64,000 nt of DNA, taken from positions 62,001 through 126,000 of the forward strand of contig NZ_JBIVRB010000005.1 of assembly GCF_044755465.1 (NCBI RefSeq), given 5' to 3'. Shown one piece after another: positions 1 through 7,983 of this stretch. How positions within the stretch are numbered: position 1 is the stretch's first letter; the number at the start of each line of letters is the position of its first letter. A model generated the notes under the pieces. That model had not been told where the DNA came from, did not search any database, and worked only from the letters and a program-made list of their open reading frames with translations. Position numbers and translations under genes: made by a program. Origin of the DNA: Peterkaempfera sp044755465 (lineage in GTDB: Bacteria > Actinomycetota > Actinomycetes > Streptomycetales > Streptomycetaceae).

Positions 1-212
1 CCCGCCGCGCCCCCGACGCGCTCTACGCCGGGGAGTTCCTGGTGAAGCTGCGGCTGCGGGCCGTCGACGCCCGGGTGGGCGAGGTGCGCGCCCACCTCCA
101 GCGGCTGGGGAACCGGGCGGACCCGGCGGAGCTGGGCGCCGTCCAGCAGGAGCTGTGGGCGCTGGAGCAGTACCGCAACAGCCTGAAGACCAGGGGCGCG
201 GCCGCGTTGTGA
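1..212 (+). CDS. dnaG: C-terminal end of a probable DNA primase (partial)
   Basis: Only the last 69 codons lie in the window; the frame runs from base 3 and ends at TGA 210-212. The fragment is charged and helical (for example ELWALEQYRNSLK near the end), as expected for the C-terminal helicase-interaction domain of bacterial DnaG. From memory, primase lies just upstream of an HrdA-type sigma gene in streptomycetes, which is the order seen here. The catalytic domains are outside the window, so the identification is inference from tail composition and synteny. Another helical C-terminus cannot be excluded. Confidence 0.5.
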   Translation, partial: RRAPDALYAGEFLVKLRLRAVDARVGEVRAHLQRLGNRADPAELGAVQQELWALEQYRNSLKTRGAAAL

Positions 213-487
213 CGCGCCGGGGTGCGCACCGGCCCGGCAAAAAAGCTCCGCACGAGTATCGGTCAAGGCCAGCGGCATACCTCACACTGGAAGCGGTGCC
301 TCATTCATCGCAGCGCGGGACGGCTGCGGACGCCGGCGTCCCGCTCACGGCCTCCCGGGCGGCGGGCGGCGCCGTACCCGCCGCATCGGACCAGCGCGCC
401 CAGATCCCCGGCCATGGGGCACCCGGCCGGGGGACGCCCGGACCCTCAGCGCCCCACGGGCCGCCCTCCGCGCAGGAAGGGAACGAT

Positions 488-1714
488 GTGGACCTCGCCG
501 CCCCGACCCGCTCCGGCCACCCGGCCACGCCCGGGGACGACCCCTCGGACGACCCGGCGGGCCCCAGCGAGGACGAGCTGGCCGCTGCCGCCGCGCAGGA
601 GCCGGAGCCGCTGGAGGTACTGGAGGAGCCCCCCGAACCGGCCGACCCGCCCGATGAGCCGGACCAGCCTGATGAGCCGGACCCGCCCGATGAGCCGGAC
701 GAACCCGGCGAGCCCGATGAACCCGACGAGCCCGACGAGCCCGACGACGAAGCCGACGAGCCCGGCCCGCGCGCCCGCCCCGGCGAGGACACCGCAGGCC
801 CCTCCGCCGACCTGTTCCGCCAGTACCTGCGGGAGATCGGCCGCATCCCGCTGCTCACCGCCGCCGAGGAGGTCGAGCTGGCCCGCCAGGTCGAAGCCGG
901 CCTCTTCGCCGAGCAGTACCTCGACCACCGCCTGGCCGGCGGCGCCGACGACCGCTACGCCGACGACCTGGACCATCTGGTGGTCCTCGGCCGGATCGCC
1001 AAGCGCCGCCTGATCGAGGCCAACCTGCGGCTGGTCGTCTCGGTCGCCAAGCGGTACGTCGGCCGCGGCCTGACCATGCTGGACCTGGTCCAGGAGGGCA
1101 ATCTCGGCCTGATCCGCGCGGTGGAGAAGTTCGACTACGCCCGTGGCTACAAGTTCTCCACCTACGCCACCTGGTGGATCCGGCAGGCGATGAGCCGCGC
1201 CCTGGCCGACCAGGCGCGCACCATCCGGGTCCCGGTGCACATGGTGGAGCTGATCAACCGCGTGGTCCGGGTGCAGCGCGGGCTGCTCCAGCAGCGCGGC
1301 GAGGAGCCCAGCGTGGCCGATGTCGCCCGGGTGCTGGAGCTGCCCGAGGAGCGGGTCACCGAGGTGCTGCGGCTCGCCCAGGAACCGGTCTCGCTGCACA
1401 CCCCGGTCGGCGGCGAGGACGAGGTGGCCCTGGGCGACCTGATCGAGGACGCCGACGCTGCCTCCCCGGTCGAGTCGGCCGCGTTCATCCTGCTGCGCGA
1501 GCATCTGGACGCGGTGCTCTCCACCCTGGGCGAGCGCGAACGCAAGGTCGTACAGCTGCGCTACGGCCTGGCGGACGGCCGCCCGCGCACCCTGGAGGAG
1601 ATCGGCCGGATGTTCGGGGTGACCCGGGAGCGCATCCGGCAGATCGAGTCCAAGACCCTCCGCAAGCTCCGCGAGCACGCCCTTGCCGACCAGCTGCGCG
1701 GCTACCTCGACTGA
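488..1714 (+). CDS. hrdA: RNA polymerase principal-like sigma factor (HrdA-type)
   Basis: A 408-residue sigma-70 group 1/2 factor. The GTG start at 488 is chosen because AGGAAGGG lies six bases upstream. The first ~110 residues are a low-complexity acidic region of repeated Pro-Asp-Glu triplets. Region 1.2 follows (DLFRQYLREIG), then region 2 with the core-binding and -10 recognition helix (FSTYATWWIRQAMSRA), region 3, and region 4 with the -35 HTH (TLEEIGRMFGVTRERIRQIE). All sigma motifs are intact. The modest length and place beside a probable dnaG suggest HrdA rather than the essential HrdB. HrdC or HrdD remain possible; sigma-factor identity is secure. Confidence 0.85.
   Translation: MDLAAPTRSGHPATPGDDPSDDPAGPSEDELAAAAAQEPEPLEVLEEPPEPADPPDEPDQPDEPDPPDEPDEPGEPDEPDEPDEPDDEADEPGPRARPGEDTAGPSADLFRQYLREIGRIPLLTAAEEVELARQVEAGLFAEQYLDHRLAGGADDRYADDLDHLVVLGRIAKRRLIEANLRLVVSVAKRYVGRGLTMLDLVQEGNLGLIRAVEKFDYARGYKFSTYATWWIRQAMSRALADQARTIRVPVHMVELINRVVRVQRGLLQQRGEEPSVADVARVLELPEERVTEVLRLAQEPVSLHTPVGGEDEVALGDLIEDADAASPVESAAFILLREHLDAVLSTLGERERKVVQLRYGLADGRPRTLEEIGRMFGVTRERIRQIESKTLRKLREHALADQLRGYLD
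644..753 (+). repeat. In-frame Pro-Asp-Glu codon repeat in the sigma factor gene
   Basis: A run of degenerate nine-base units (cccgatgag/cccgacgag types) encodes a dozen or so P-D-E or P-D-Q type triplets in the N-terminal extension of the sigma factor. The repeat keeps the frame throughout. It is an acidic low-complexity spacer ahead of region 1.2. Confidence 0.8.
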
Positions 1715-1733
1715 CCCGGTCGGCCCGGGGCGG

Positions 1734-3170
1734 TCAGTAGCGGCTCTCCGGGTGCATCTGCTCCCGTACCGCCGCGTACTGCTGCCGCACCGCCTGCCCG
1801 AAGGCGATGTCCTCCCCGGGCTCCACCAGCACCGCGTCCGGCAACTCCCACCGGGGCGGCTCGGCGGTGCCCGCCAGCGCCCAGGCGGCCTGCCGCGCAC
1901 CGCCGCGCGCCGCGTAGTCGCCCGGCGGCGGGATCACCACCGGCGCGCCGAACACCAGCGGGGCGATGTGCTGCACGGCCGCGAGCCGGCCGGCCGCGCC
2001 GACCAGGAAGACCCGGCGCACCGCGACCCCGCGCCCGCGCAGCACATCCAGCGCGTCCGCGATGCCGCAGAGCATGCCCTCCACGGCGGCGCGGGCCACA
2101 TGCTCGCGCCGCATCGACTCCGCCCGCAGCCCGGCCAGGGTGCCTGCGGCGTGCGGCAGGTGCGGGGTGCGCTCGCCCTCCAGGTACGGGAGCAGCACCA
2201 GCCCGTACGAGCCCGGCGAGGACTGGAGGGCCAGCTCGCTCAGCCCCTCCAGGTCGACGCCCAGCAGTGCCGCCGCCGAGCGCAGCACCTGGGCGGCGTT
2301 GAGCGTGCCGACCAGCGGCAGCTGGTGGCCGGTGGCGTCGGCGAAGCAGGAGATCATCCCGCCGGCGTCCACCAGCGGCTCGTCATGGACGGCGAAGACG
2401 GTGCCGGTGCTGCCCAGCGAGACCACCGCGTCCCCGGGGCCGACCCCCAGCCCCAGCGCGGCGGCCATGGTGTCGCCGGTACCGGCCGAGATCAGCAGGC
2501 CCTCGGGCGTCTCCCCGGCGGGCTCGGCCGGCCCCAGCACATCGGGCAGCCGCACCTCGTGGCCCAGCGCCAGCTCCACCAGGTCCGGCCGGTACTGGCC
2601 GGTGACCGGCGACCAGTAGCCGGTGCCGGAGGCGTCGCCCCGGTCGGTGGTGCGCCGCTTGGGGTGGCCCAGCAACTGCCAGACCAGCCAGTCGTGCGGC
2701 AGCAGCACCTCGGCCACCCGCTTCGCCGAGCCGGGCTCGAACTCCGCGAGCCAGCGCAGCTTGGCGACCGTGTACGCGCCGGACGGCACGGCGCCGACGG
2801 CCTGCGCCCAGGCCGCCGGACCACCGAGGGCGTCCACCAGCGCGGCGGCGGCGCCGGACGCCCGGGGATCGTTCCACAGCAGGGCGGGGCGGACCAGCAC
2901 CCCGCCGGCGTCCAGGCCGACCAGGCCGTGCTGCTGGGCGGAGACCCCGATGGCGCGGACGCCCTCCAGGGTGCCGCCGGTCGCGGCCGAGCCGAGCGAG
3001 TGCAGCCACGCCTGCGGGTCGATCTCGGTGACCCGGGCGGGCTCCTCGGCGCCGGTGGCGGGCACCGGGTGCGGGGCACGGTTGTCCCGCAGCACGGCGC
3101 CGGTGTCGGCGTCGCAGGCGACGATCTTGGTGTACTGGGACGAGCAGTCAATGCCGGCGACGATGGCCAT
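1734..3170 (-). CDS. xylB: Xylulokinase (FGGY carbohydrate kinase)
   Basis: A 478-residue FGGY kinase predicted to phosphorylate D-xylulose to xylulose 5-phosphate with ATP in the cytoplasm. Visible motifs are the N-terminal phosphate loop (AGIDCSSQYTK), the substrate region containing VSAQQHG and LLWNDPRA, the second phosphate loop (SLGSTGTVFA) and a C-terminal adenosine region (FLVGAAGRLAAVQHIAP). The last has VGAAGR where many members have GGGA. The length fits the family. Two in-frame ATGs compete: 3170 (MAIVAGID, the family's usual start) and 3182 (closer to a GGTGGGG). The gene is convergent with the sigma factor gene, ending 19 bases past it. No xylose isomerase or transporter is adjacent, so a different pentulose is possible. 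Confidence 0.82.
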   Translation of the reverse strand: MAIVAGIDCSSQYTKIVACDADTGAVLRDNRAPHPVPATGAEEPARVTEIDPQAWLHSLGSAATGGTLEGVRAIGVSAQQHGLVGLDAGGVLVRPALLWNDPRASGAAAALVDALGGPAAWAQAVGAVPSGAYTVAKLRWLAEFEPGSAKRVAEVLLPHDWLVWQLLGHPKRRTTDRGDASGTGYWSPVTGQYRPDLVELALGHEVRLPDVLGPAEPAGETPEGLLISAGTGDTMAAALGLGVGPGDAVVSLGSTGTVFAVHDEPLVDAGGMISCFADATGHQLPLVGTLNAAQVLRSAAALLGVDLEGLSELALQSSPGSYGLVLLPYLEGERTPHLPHAAGTLAGLRAESMRREHVARAAVEGMLCGIADALDVLRGRGVAVRRVFLVGAAGRLAAVQHIAPLVFGAPVVIPPPGDYAARGGARQAAWALAGTAEPPRWELPDAVLVEPGEDIAFGQAVRQQYAAVREQMHPESRY

Positions 3171-3322
3171 GGTCGAGATCATGCCCCACCGGCGGGGCGG
3201 GCGCGCTGCCGGACCCCGCAAGCTTTGCCCATCTGGTATCGGGCCCGATCCGGCCGGGCGGTCGGCTGCGCCGTCCGGGGGCGCGCGGACGGGCCGCCGG
3301 CGGCGTCGGTGCGGCGGGGGAG

Positions 3323-3616
3323 TCAGGGCCGGTCGGTGCCCCAGCCGTCCTCCCCGGCGGCCTTCCGGTGCAGGTAGGGGACCCGGTCGGCGACGGCCGG
3401 CGGCAGCTTGTCCCCGACCTTGCCCGCCACCGTGTCGGCGGCCCGCCCGGCGACGGCGCCGGCGGTCTGCCTGGCCTGCCGGGCGACGTCCTGCACCTTG
3501 GGGTTCTGCGCCACTCCGCGTGCCGACTTGGTCAGCTGCTCGTACCGCTCCCGCCCGGCCCGGGTGCCCAGCACATAGCCGGCGGCGAGTCCCGCGACGA
3601 ACGTCAGTTTCCGCAT
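3323..3616 (-). CDS. Small YtxH-like membrane-associated protein
   Basis: A 97-residue protein beginning MRKLTFVAGLAAGYVLGTRA, one short membrane-spanning segment of the kind seen in YtxH/gas-vesicle-like small stress proteins. A charged helical segment (GRERYEQLTK) and an Ala/Val-rich amphipathic region follow. The ATG at 3616 has GGAG six bases upstream; a GTG four codons earlier has poor spacing. Such proteins are common and uncharacterised in actinobacteria. The gene stands alone upstream of xylB on the same strand with a 150-base gap. Function is unknown; a structural envelope role is a guess. Confidence 0.7.
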   Translation of the reverse strand: MRKLTFVAGLAAGYVLGTRAGRERYEQLTKSARGVAQNPKVQDVARQARQTAGAVAGRAADTVAGKVGDKLPPAVADRVPYLHRKAAGEDGWGTDRP

Positions 3617-3851
3617 CCTCGGCTCCACTTCCGCGCGGTCCGCCCGCGCTCCGTCAGGCCCGCTGTGCGACGGTGCCCGTACTCGTCGGCTCGCCTCTAC
3701 CCGGCGGGCCCGATCGCGAACCGCCGGGCGCGGGAGCCGGGGCGGCGGCCTTCTCCAGCATCCCGGCGTCCGGACCGTGCCGCGCGCCGGACGCGCCGGT
3801 CGGGTCAGGGGCGGGCCGGTCCGGGGGCGCGGGGGCCCGGGTCGCGGGCCT

Positions 3852-3933
3852 CGGGGTCCCGGGTCTCTGGATCTCTGGGTCTCTGGGTCTCCGGATCTCC
3901 GGGTCTCGGATCGGATTGTCTCGGATCGGATTG
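3852..3933 (+). repeat. Degenerate GGGTCTC/GGATCTC tandem repeat
   Basis: About nine imperfect 7-9 base units (gggtctct, ggatctct, gggtctcc, ggatcgga and similar) run head to tail in the gap before the tRNA genes. The stretch is noncoding and less GC-rich than its surroundings. No promoter, palindrome or gene explains it. Confidence 0.6.
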
Positions 3934-4023
3934 GCGGAGCACCCCCCTACGTGCGCTAATGTATGACCCGCAGCGAGCGCCGACGCCCCGGGAGACCGGG
4001 CCCCGCCGGTGCCGCGCCAGCAA

Positions 4024-4096
4024 TCCCGCCTAGCTCAATTGGCAGAGCAGCCGGCTGTTAACCGGCAGGTTATTGGTTCGAGTCCAATGGCGGGAG
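4024..4096 (+). tRNA. tRNA-Asn (GTT), copy 1
   Basis: A 73-base cloverleaf. Acceptor arms TCCCGCC and GGCGGGA pair fully, a G discriminator follows, the D-arm is TAGCTCAATTGGCAGAGC, the anticodon loop carries GTT and the T-loop is GGTTCGAGTCC. No CCA is encoded. An identical copy starts 42 bases downstream. Confidence 0.95.
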
Positions 4097-4137
4097 CTGA
4101 GCAGGGTGTCCCTGCTCCACGGTGCCGTGCGCACCGG

Positions 4138-4210
4138 TCCCGCCTAGCTCAATTGGCAGAGCAGCCGGCTGTTAACCGGCAGGTTATTGGTTCGAGTCCA
4201 ATGGCGGGAG
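4138..4210 (+). tRNA. tRNA-Asn (GTT), copy 2
   Basis: Identical over all 73 bases to the preceding tRNA-Asn. The two are probably cotranscribed and end at the hairpin at 4224. No integrase or duplicated attachment core is visible at either copy. Confidence 0.95.
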
Positions 4211-4223
4211 CAGCGAAAACGAG

Positions 4224-4250
4224 GGCCCTCCGGTGATCCGGAGGGCCTTC
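4224..4250 (+). terminator. Rho-independent terminator of the tRNA-Asn pair
   Basis: A perfect ten-base stem (GGCCCTCCGG with CCGGAGGGCC) and a four-base TGAT loop, followed by TTCTT. It lies 13 bases beyond the second tRNA-Asn. Confidence 0.85.
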
Positions 4251-4353
4251 TTCGCGCATATGCCCCCCGGCGCGCGAGAGGGGCGGCTGAACAGCTATGC
4301 TGCGGCAGGCGGTCCGTCGAGGGCCGTTCGTGCCGGGGGAGGTTGGCCGGTAC

Positions 4354-4427
4354 GGGGCGGTAGCTCAGCCGGTTAGAGCAGGGGACTCATAATCCCTGGG
4401 TCGTGGGTTCGAGTCCCACCCGCCCCA
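4354..4427 (+). tRNA. tRNA with CAT anticodon (Met elongator or Ile2)
   Basis: A 74-base cloverleaf with paired acceptor arms GGGGCGG and CCGCCCC, an A discriminator, a D-arm and a T-loop GGTTCGAGTCC. The anticodon loop is CTCATAA, giving CAT. Elongator tRNA-Met and lysidine-modified tRNA-Ile2 share this anticodon. The anticodon arm (GGGGA/TCCCT) recalls bacterial Ile2 as much as Met, so amino-acid identity is left open. The first base pair excludes initiator tRNA. Confidence 0.85.
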
Positions 4428-4853
4428 CCGTGTGAACCCGTGGGCGCGGCTCACCTGGCGCAACAGTAGAGCAGCGGCGCCACGACCGCGCCCACCACGC
4501 CGGGAACTTCACCCGGATGGGGACATCCCCCGGGGCTTGCAGCGCGGCGCGACCGACGCCCCCGCCTCCCGGAGCCGTAGGGCGAGCTGCACTCCGGCAC
4601 CGCGCCGGGGACGCGGGGAACTGCGCGAACACCTCGGGCCGAGCCCGCCGCCCCCTGCGGCCCCGGGTGGCCGCCCGGGTGATCACCTGAAGCAGCAGCG
4701 GCCGGCGGCGGTTCACCCGTTCGGCCTACAGCGCTGGCCTGGCGGCCCGGCGGCGCCGACGATGGTGGGGTGTCCCGCGACGATGCCGACCGGGGGTTCC
4801 CACCGGCCCCCACCCCGGGGCCTGCCACCGGGCGGGCGTCGCAAGGAGGACTC
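4428..4853. other. Intergenic stretch without a supported gene
   Basis: Between the CAT tRNA and the CBS protein. Open frames here lack ribosome sites and natural protein composition. The last 25 bases hold the strong AAGGAGGA ribosome site of the CBS gene. No clear promoter or terminator was recognised. Confidence 0.5.
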
Positions 4854-5276
4854 ATGACCACTGCCCGAGACATCATGCACACGGGCGCCCGGTACATCCC
4901 CAAGACCGAGACGCTCGACCGCGCCGCGCAGATGATGCGCGACCACGAGGTGGGAGCGCTGCCCGTGGCCGACACGGACGACCGGATGTGCGGCATCATC
5001 ACCGACCGCGACATCGTGGTGAAGGCCATCGCGCACGGCCAGGACCCCTCGCAGGTCACCGTGGGCGAGATCTGCGAGGGCACGCCCCGCTGGATCTCGG
5101 CCGACGCCGACATCCAGGACGTGCTGGAGGAGATGGGCAGCCGGAAGATCCGCCGGCTCCCGGTGATCGACGAGAACAAGCGCCTGGTCGGCATGATCAG
5201 CGAGGCCGATGTGGCGCGGCACCTCTCCGAGGGCCAGATCGCCACCTTCGTGGAGCAGATCTACGTCACCAGCTGA
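4854..5276 (+). CDS. CBS-domain pair protein
   Basis: A 140-residue protein consisting of two CBS domains: about residues 5-65 (ARDIMHTGA, then GIITDRDIVVKAIA) and 75-135 (ISADADIQDVLEEM, then LVGMISEADVARHL). CBS pairs bind adenosyl nucleotides such as AMP or ATP and act as small energy sensors. This stand-alone form has no catalytic domain. The start is secure: AAGGAGGA lies five bases before the ATG. The gene is monocistronic, with a tandem repeat just downstream. The partner it regulates cannot be deduced from context. Confidence 0.9.
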   Translation: MTTARDIMHTGARYIPKTETLDRAAQMMRDHEVGALPVADTDDRMCGIITDRDIVVKAIAHGQDPSQVTVGEICEGTPRWISADADIQDVLEEMGSRKIRRLPVIDENKRLVGMISEADVARHLSEGQIATFVEQIYVTS

Positions 5277-5315
5277 CCCCGGCCGGCCCGGTTGACCCGA
5301 GCCCGGTCGGGAGAT

Positions 5316-5375
5316 CCACGGTGGAGAAGGCCCACGGTGGAGAAGGCCCACGGTCGAGAAGGCCCACGGCAGAAG
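5316..5375 (+). repeat. 16-bp tandem repeat downstream of the CBS gene
   Basis: Three and a half head-to-tail copies of ccacggtggagaaggc; the third copy has one change (tcg for tgg). They lie between the CBS gene and the convergent MarR gene. The unit contains an internal CCACGGTGG near-palindrome. Confidence 0.85.
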
Positions 5376-5402
5376 CAGACACGACGCGGCGTCCGGGCGC
5401 TC

Positions 5403-5834
5403 TCAGGCCCGGACGCCGTCCAGCATCCGCCGCAGCAGGTCGCGCAGCAGGGCCCGCTCCTCCTCGCCGAGCGCGGCCAGCGGCTCCCGGGCGAAGTCGA
5501 GCGATTCGCGCAGTTCCTCGGAGGCGGTGCGACCGGCCTCGGTGACGGCGACCAGCTTGACCCGGCGGTCCTGGGGGTCTGCCTCGCGGGTGACCAGGCC
5601 GCGTGCCTCCAGCCGGTCGACGATGCCGGTGATGTTGGAGGGTTCGCAGCTCATCGTCTGGGCGATCCGGCGCATCGGCAGCGGTCCACGCCGCAGCAGC
5701 GCCAGCACCTTGGCCTGGGCACCGGTGAGCGAGCGGGCGGCGGCGGCCTCGTCGTACTCCTTGTGGAACACCGAGACGAGCCGGGCCATGAGGTCCACGA
5801 CTTCGAGGGTGAGCGGGTCGGACGGTTGCGACAT
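5403..5834 (-). CDS. MarR-family transcriptional regulator
   Basis: A 143-residue winged-helix regulator: N-terminal dimerisation helix, then a wHTH containing GAQAKVLALLRRGPLPMRRI and the recognition helix region CEPSNITGIVDRLEARGLV, a basic wing (DPQDRRVKLVAVTEAG) and C-terminal helices. It is divergent from the MDR reductase at 5952 with a 117-base shared control region, so it probably represses that gene and itself in response to a small lipophilic or phenolic ligand. The ATG at 5834 (MSQPSDP) is preferred over a GTG three codons upstream. Confidence 0.88.
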   Translation of the reverse strand: MSQPSDPLTLEVVDLMARLVSVFHKEYDEAAAARSLTGAQAKVLALLRRGPLPMRRIAQTMSCEPSNITGIVDRLEARGLVTREADPQDRRVKLVAVTEAGRTASEELRESLDFAREPLAALGEEERALLRDLLRRMLDGVRA

Positions 5835-5864
5835 GCACCCCACTCTAGCTGAACATTTGACAAC

Positions 5865-5877
5865 ATGAACCTTTCAT
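5865..5877. promoter_or_regulatory. Possible MarR operator in the divergent control region
   Basis: The inverted repeat ATGAA-cct-TTCAT sits in the AT-rich gap between the MarR gene and the reductase. TGAACATTTGACA adjoins it on one side. Position and symmetry suit an operator, but the arms are only five bases. Confidence 0.35.
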
Positions 5878-5951
5878 CCACATGGTTGCTTCAGGTGCTC
5901 GACCTTTGAGGTCGCGGCACATTCGTCCCAGGCAGAAGGGAACGCAGAGAC

Positions 5952-6977
5952 ATGGCGGATCAGGCACTGCCCACCAGCGGCCGCGAGTGGCACTTGGTGG
6001 CCCGTCCCGACGGCCGGCCCACCCCGGAGCAGTTCGCGCTGCGCGAGGCGCCCGTGCCGCAGCTCCGGCCCGGCCGGCTCCTGGTGCGCAACGCGTACCT
6101 GTCAGTCGACCCCTACATGCGCGGCCGGATGAACGACGTCAAGTCGTACACGCCGCCCTTCCGGCTCGACGAACCACTGGACGGCGGCGCCGTCGGCCGG
6201 GTGGTGGCCTCCGAGGCGGCGGGGTTCGCGCCCGGCGACGCGGTGCTGCACGGGCTCGGTTGGCGCGAGTACGCCGTGCTGGACGCGGAGCGCGCCGTCA
6301 AGGTGGACGCCGACGCGGCGCCGCTCTCGTACTTCCTCGGCGTGCTGGGGATGCCCGGTCTGACGGCCTACGCCGGGCTGCTGGAGGTGGCGTCCTTCAA
6401 GGAGGGCGACGCGGTCTTCGTCTCCGGCGCGGCGGGCGCGGTCGGCAGCGTGGTCGGCCAGATCGCCCGGCTCAAGGGCGCCTCCCGGGTGGTCGGCAGT
6501 GCCGGTTCGGCGGCGAAGGTGGCCCGGCTGGTGGAGCGGTACGGCTTCGACGCCGCCTTCAACTACAAGGACGGACCGGTCACCGAGCAGCTGGCCAAGG
6601 CCGCCCCCGACGGCATCGACGTCTACTTCGACAATGTCGGCGGCGACCACCTGGAGGCCGCCATCCAGTCGCTGCGGACGCACGGCCGGGTCGCGATCTG
6701 CGGCGCCATCGGGCAGTACAACGACACCGAGGGGCCCTGCGCACCGCGCAACCTGAGCCTGGTGATCGGCAAGCGGCTGCGCCTCCAGGGCATGCTGGTG
6801 CCCGATCACGCGGCACTCCAGGAGCAGTTCACCGCCGAGGTGTCCGGCTGGCTGCGCGACGGTCGGCTGCACTACGACGAGACCGTGGTGGACGGGATCG
6901 AGCACACCGTGGACGCCTTCCTCGGCATGCTGCGCGGCGCCAACACCGGCAAGATGGTGGTCCGCCTCGCCGACTAG
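5952..6977 (+). CDS. NADP-dependent MDR oxidoreductase (CurA / leukotriene B4 dehydrogenase-like)
   Basis: A 341-residue medium-chain reductase without the zinc ligands of alcohol dehydrogenases. The N-terminal domain has the family signature LSVDPYMRGRM. The Rossmann domain has FVSGAAGAVGSVVGQIA, then VGSAGSAAKVARL, and the dinucleotide and substrate region GIDVYFDNVGGDHLEAAI. Relatives reduce alpha,beta-unsaturated ketones and aldehydes with NADPH. The ATG follows AAGGGAACGCAGAGAC. The divergent MarR gene is the likely regulator. A large hairpin terminator follows ten bases after the stop. The physiological substrate is unknown. Confidence 0.9.
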   Translation: MADQALPTSGREWHLVARPDGRPTPEQFALREAPVPQLRPGRLLVRNAYLSVDPYMRGRMNDVKSYTPPFRLDEPLDGGAVGRVVASEAAGFAPGDAVLHGLGWREYAVLDAERAVKVDADAAPLSYFLGVLGMPGLTAYAGLLEVASFKEGDAVFVSGAAGAVGSVVGQIARLKGASRVVGSAGSAAKVARLVERYGFDAAFNYKDGPVTEQLAKAAPDGIDVYFDNVGGDHLEAAIQSLRTHGRVAICGAIGQYNDTEGPCAPRNLSLVIGKRLRLQGMLVPDHAALQEQFTAEVSGWLRDGRLHYDETVVDGIEHTVDAFLGMLRGANTGKMVVRLAD

Positions 6978-6986
6978 CGGCCCCGC

Positions 6987-7057
6987 TGCGGCCCCGGCCG
7001 CGTGCTCCCCGTACCGGCCCGGTGCCGGGCCCGGGGAGGCGCGCGGCCGGGGCCGCA
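6987..7057 (+). terminator. Large two-part hairpin after the reductase gene
   Basis: A perfect 16-base stem (TGCGGCCCCGGCCGCG with its complement at 7042-7057) encloses a second stem, CTCCCCG with CGGGGAG. No U-tract follows, as is common for high-GC terminators. Confidence 0.75.
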
Positions 7058-7381
7058 CCCCGGCTCGGCAGGCGGAATCCGGCCGTGTGCGACAGACCGT
7101 CACCCACGGCGCGCCGCCCCGCGATAACGTTTCTCCGAACGGCGGCGCTGGTCCCGACGAGTGGTGACGGTCGATGGGGTATCGCTGAAATCTGATCACT
7201 TGGGGTGAAAATCTGTCCGGTTTGATGGATTTAGTGATCGGATAGCGTTTACCGAAAGTCACGTCGGGTAGTGGTGCAGTAGTGGCAGTTGGTGCAGAAT
7301 GACGGTGCGGGACTGGAATCTCGGGCAATGGGCACGAGGCCGCTGGGGAAGGCGACCCTCGTCCACAGCCTGGAGGTCCCG
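7058..7381 (+). promoter_or_regulatory. AT-enriched leader of the DUF3145 gene with an inverted repeat
   Basis: This gap is clearly poorer in GC than the rest of the window between about 7120 and 7310, so it probably holds the promoter. GATCACT at 7194-7200 and AGTGATC at 7233-7239 form a seven-base inverted repeat with a 32-base spacer. No convincing -35/-10 pair was fixed. Confidence 0.4.
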
Positions 7382-7876
7382 GTGACGACACGTGGAGTCC
7401 TGTACGTCCACTCCGCGCCGCGCGCGCTGTGCCCGCATGTCGAGTGGGCCGTCGCGGGCGTGCTCGGCGTGCGCGTCAACCTTGATTGGATCCGCCAGCC
7501 GGCCGCCCCCGGCACCTGGCGGGCCGAGTTCTCCTGGCAGGGGGAGCCCGGTACGGCCTCGCAGCTGGCCTCGGCCCTGCGCGGCTGGCACCTGCTCCGC
7601 TTCGAGGTGACCGCGGAGCCCTGCGCCACCGCCGAGGGGGAGCGCTACAGCAGCACTCCGGAGCTCGGCATCTTCCATGCCGTCACCGGCATCCACGGGG
7701 ACATCCTCATCCCCGAGGACCGGCTGCGCGCCGCCATGGCCCGCGCCCGCAGCGGCGAGGCCGACCTGGAGGCCGAGATCTCCCGGCTGCTCGGCAAGCC
7801 CTGGGACGACGAGCTGGAGCCCTTCCGCTACGCCGGTGAGGGCGCCCCCGTCCGCTGGCTGCACCAGGTGGTCTGA
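7382..7876 (+). CDS. DUF3145 family protein
   Basis: A 164-residue soluble protein conserved across actinobacteria. It begins MTTRGVLYVHSAPRALCPHV and contains the family stretches VNLDWIRQPAAPGTWRAEFS and PELGIFHAVTGIHGDILIPE. The GTG at 7382 has GGAGG five bases upstream, which settles the start over upstream frames. From memory, its place beside the fatty-acid synthase operon is the conserved arrangement in streptomycetes (near fabF). The function is uncharacterised. Linkage suggests a lipid-related or housekeeping role, but nothing catalytic is visible. Confidence 0.88.
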   Translation: MTTRGVLYVHSAPRALCPHVEWAVAGVLGVRVNLDWIRQPAAPGTWRAEFSWQGEPGTASQLASALRGWHLLRFEVTAEPCATAEGERYSSTPELGIFHAVTGIHGDILIPEDRLRAAMARARSGEADLEAEISRLLGKPWDDELEPFRYAGEGAPVRWLHQVV

Positions 7877-7906
7877 CCCGCCCCCACCGCCCCCCGTCCC
7901 GGACGG

Positions 7907-7951
7907 CCGCTGCGCCGCCTCCGACGTCCTCCGTCGGGTACGGCGCAGCGG
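7907..7951. terminator. Bidirectional hairpin between DUF3145 and the sortase
   Basis: The outer stem CCGCTGCGCC/GGCGCAGCGG (ten bases) and inner stem CCGAC/GTCGG lie between two convergent genes. It is suitable to end transcription from both sides. Confidence 0.65.
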
Positions 7952-7983
7952 CGTATCCGGTCCCGGTGGGCCGGGGGAGCGGG

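Noticed and set aside
446..1900. Long minus-strand frame over the sigma factor gene
   Set aside because: Antisense shadow of the sigma factor; no ribosome site or recognised domain.
4024..4427. Integrated element at the tRNA genes
   Set aside because: No integrase, excisionase or duplicated tRNA 3' end beyond the full second gene copy.
4387..4857. Open frames between the CAT tRNA and the CBS gene
   Set aside because: They overlap the tRNA or lack ribosome sites and normal composition.
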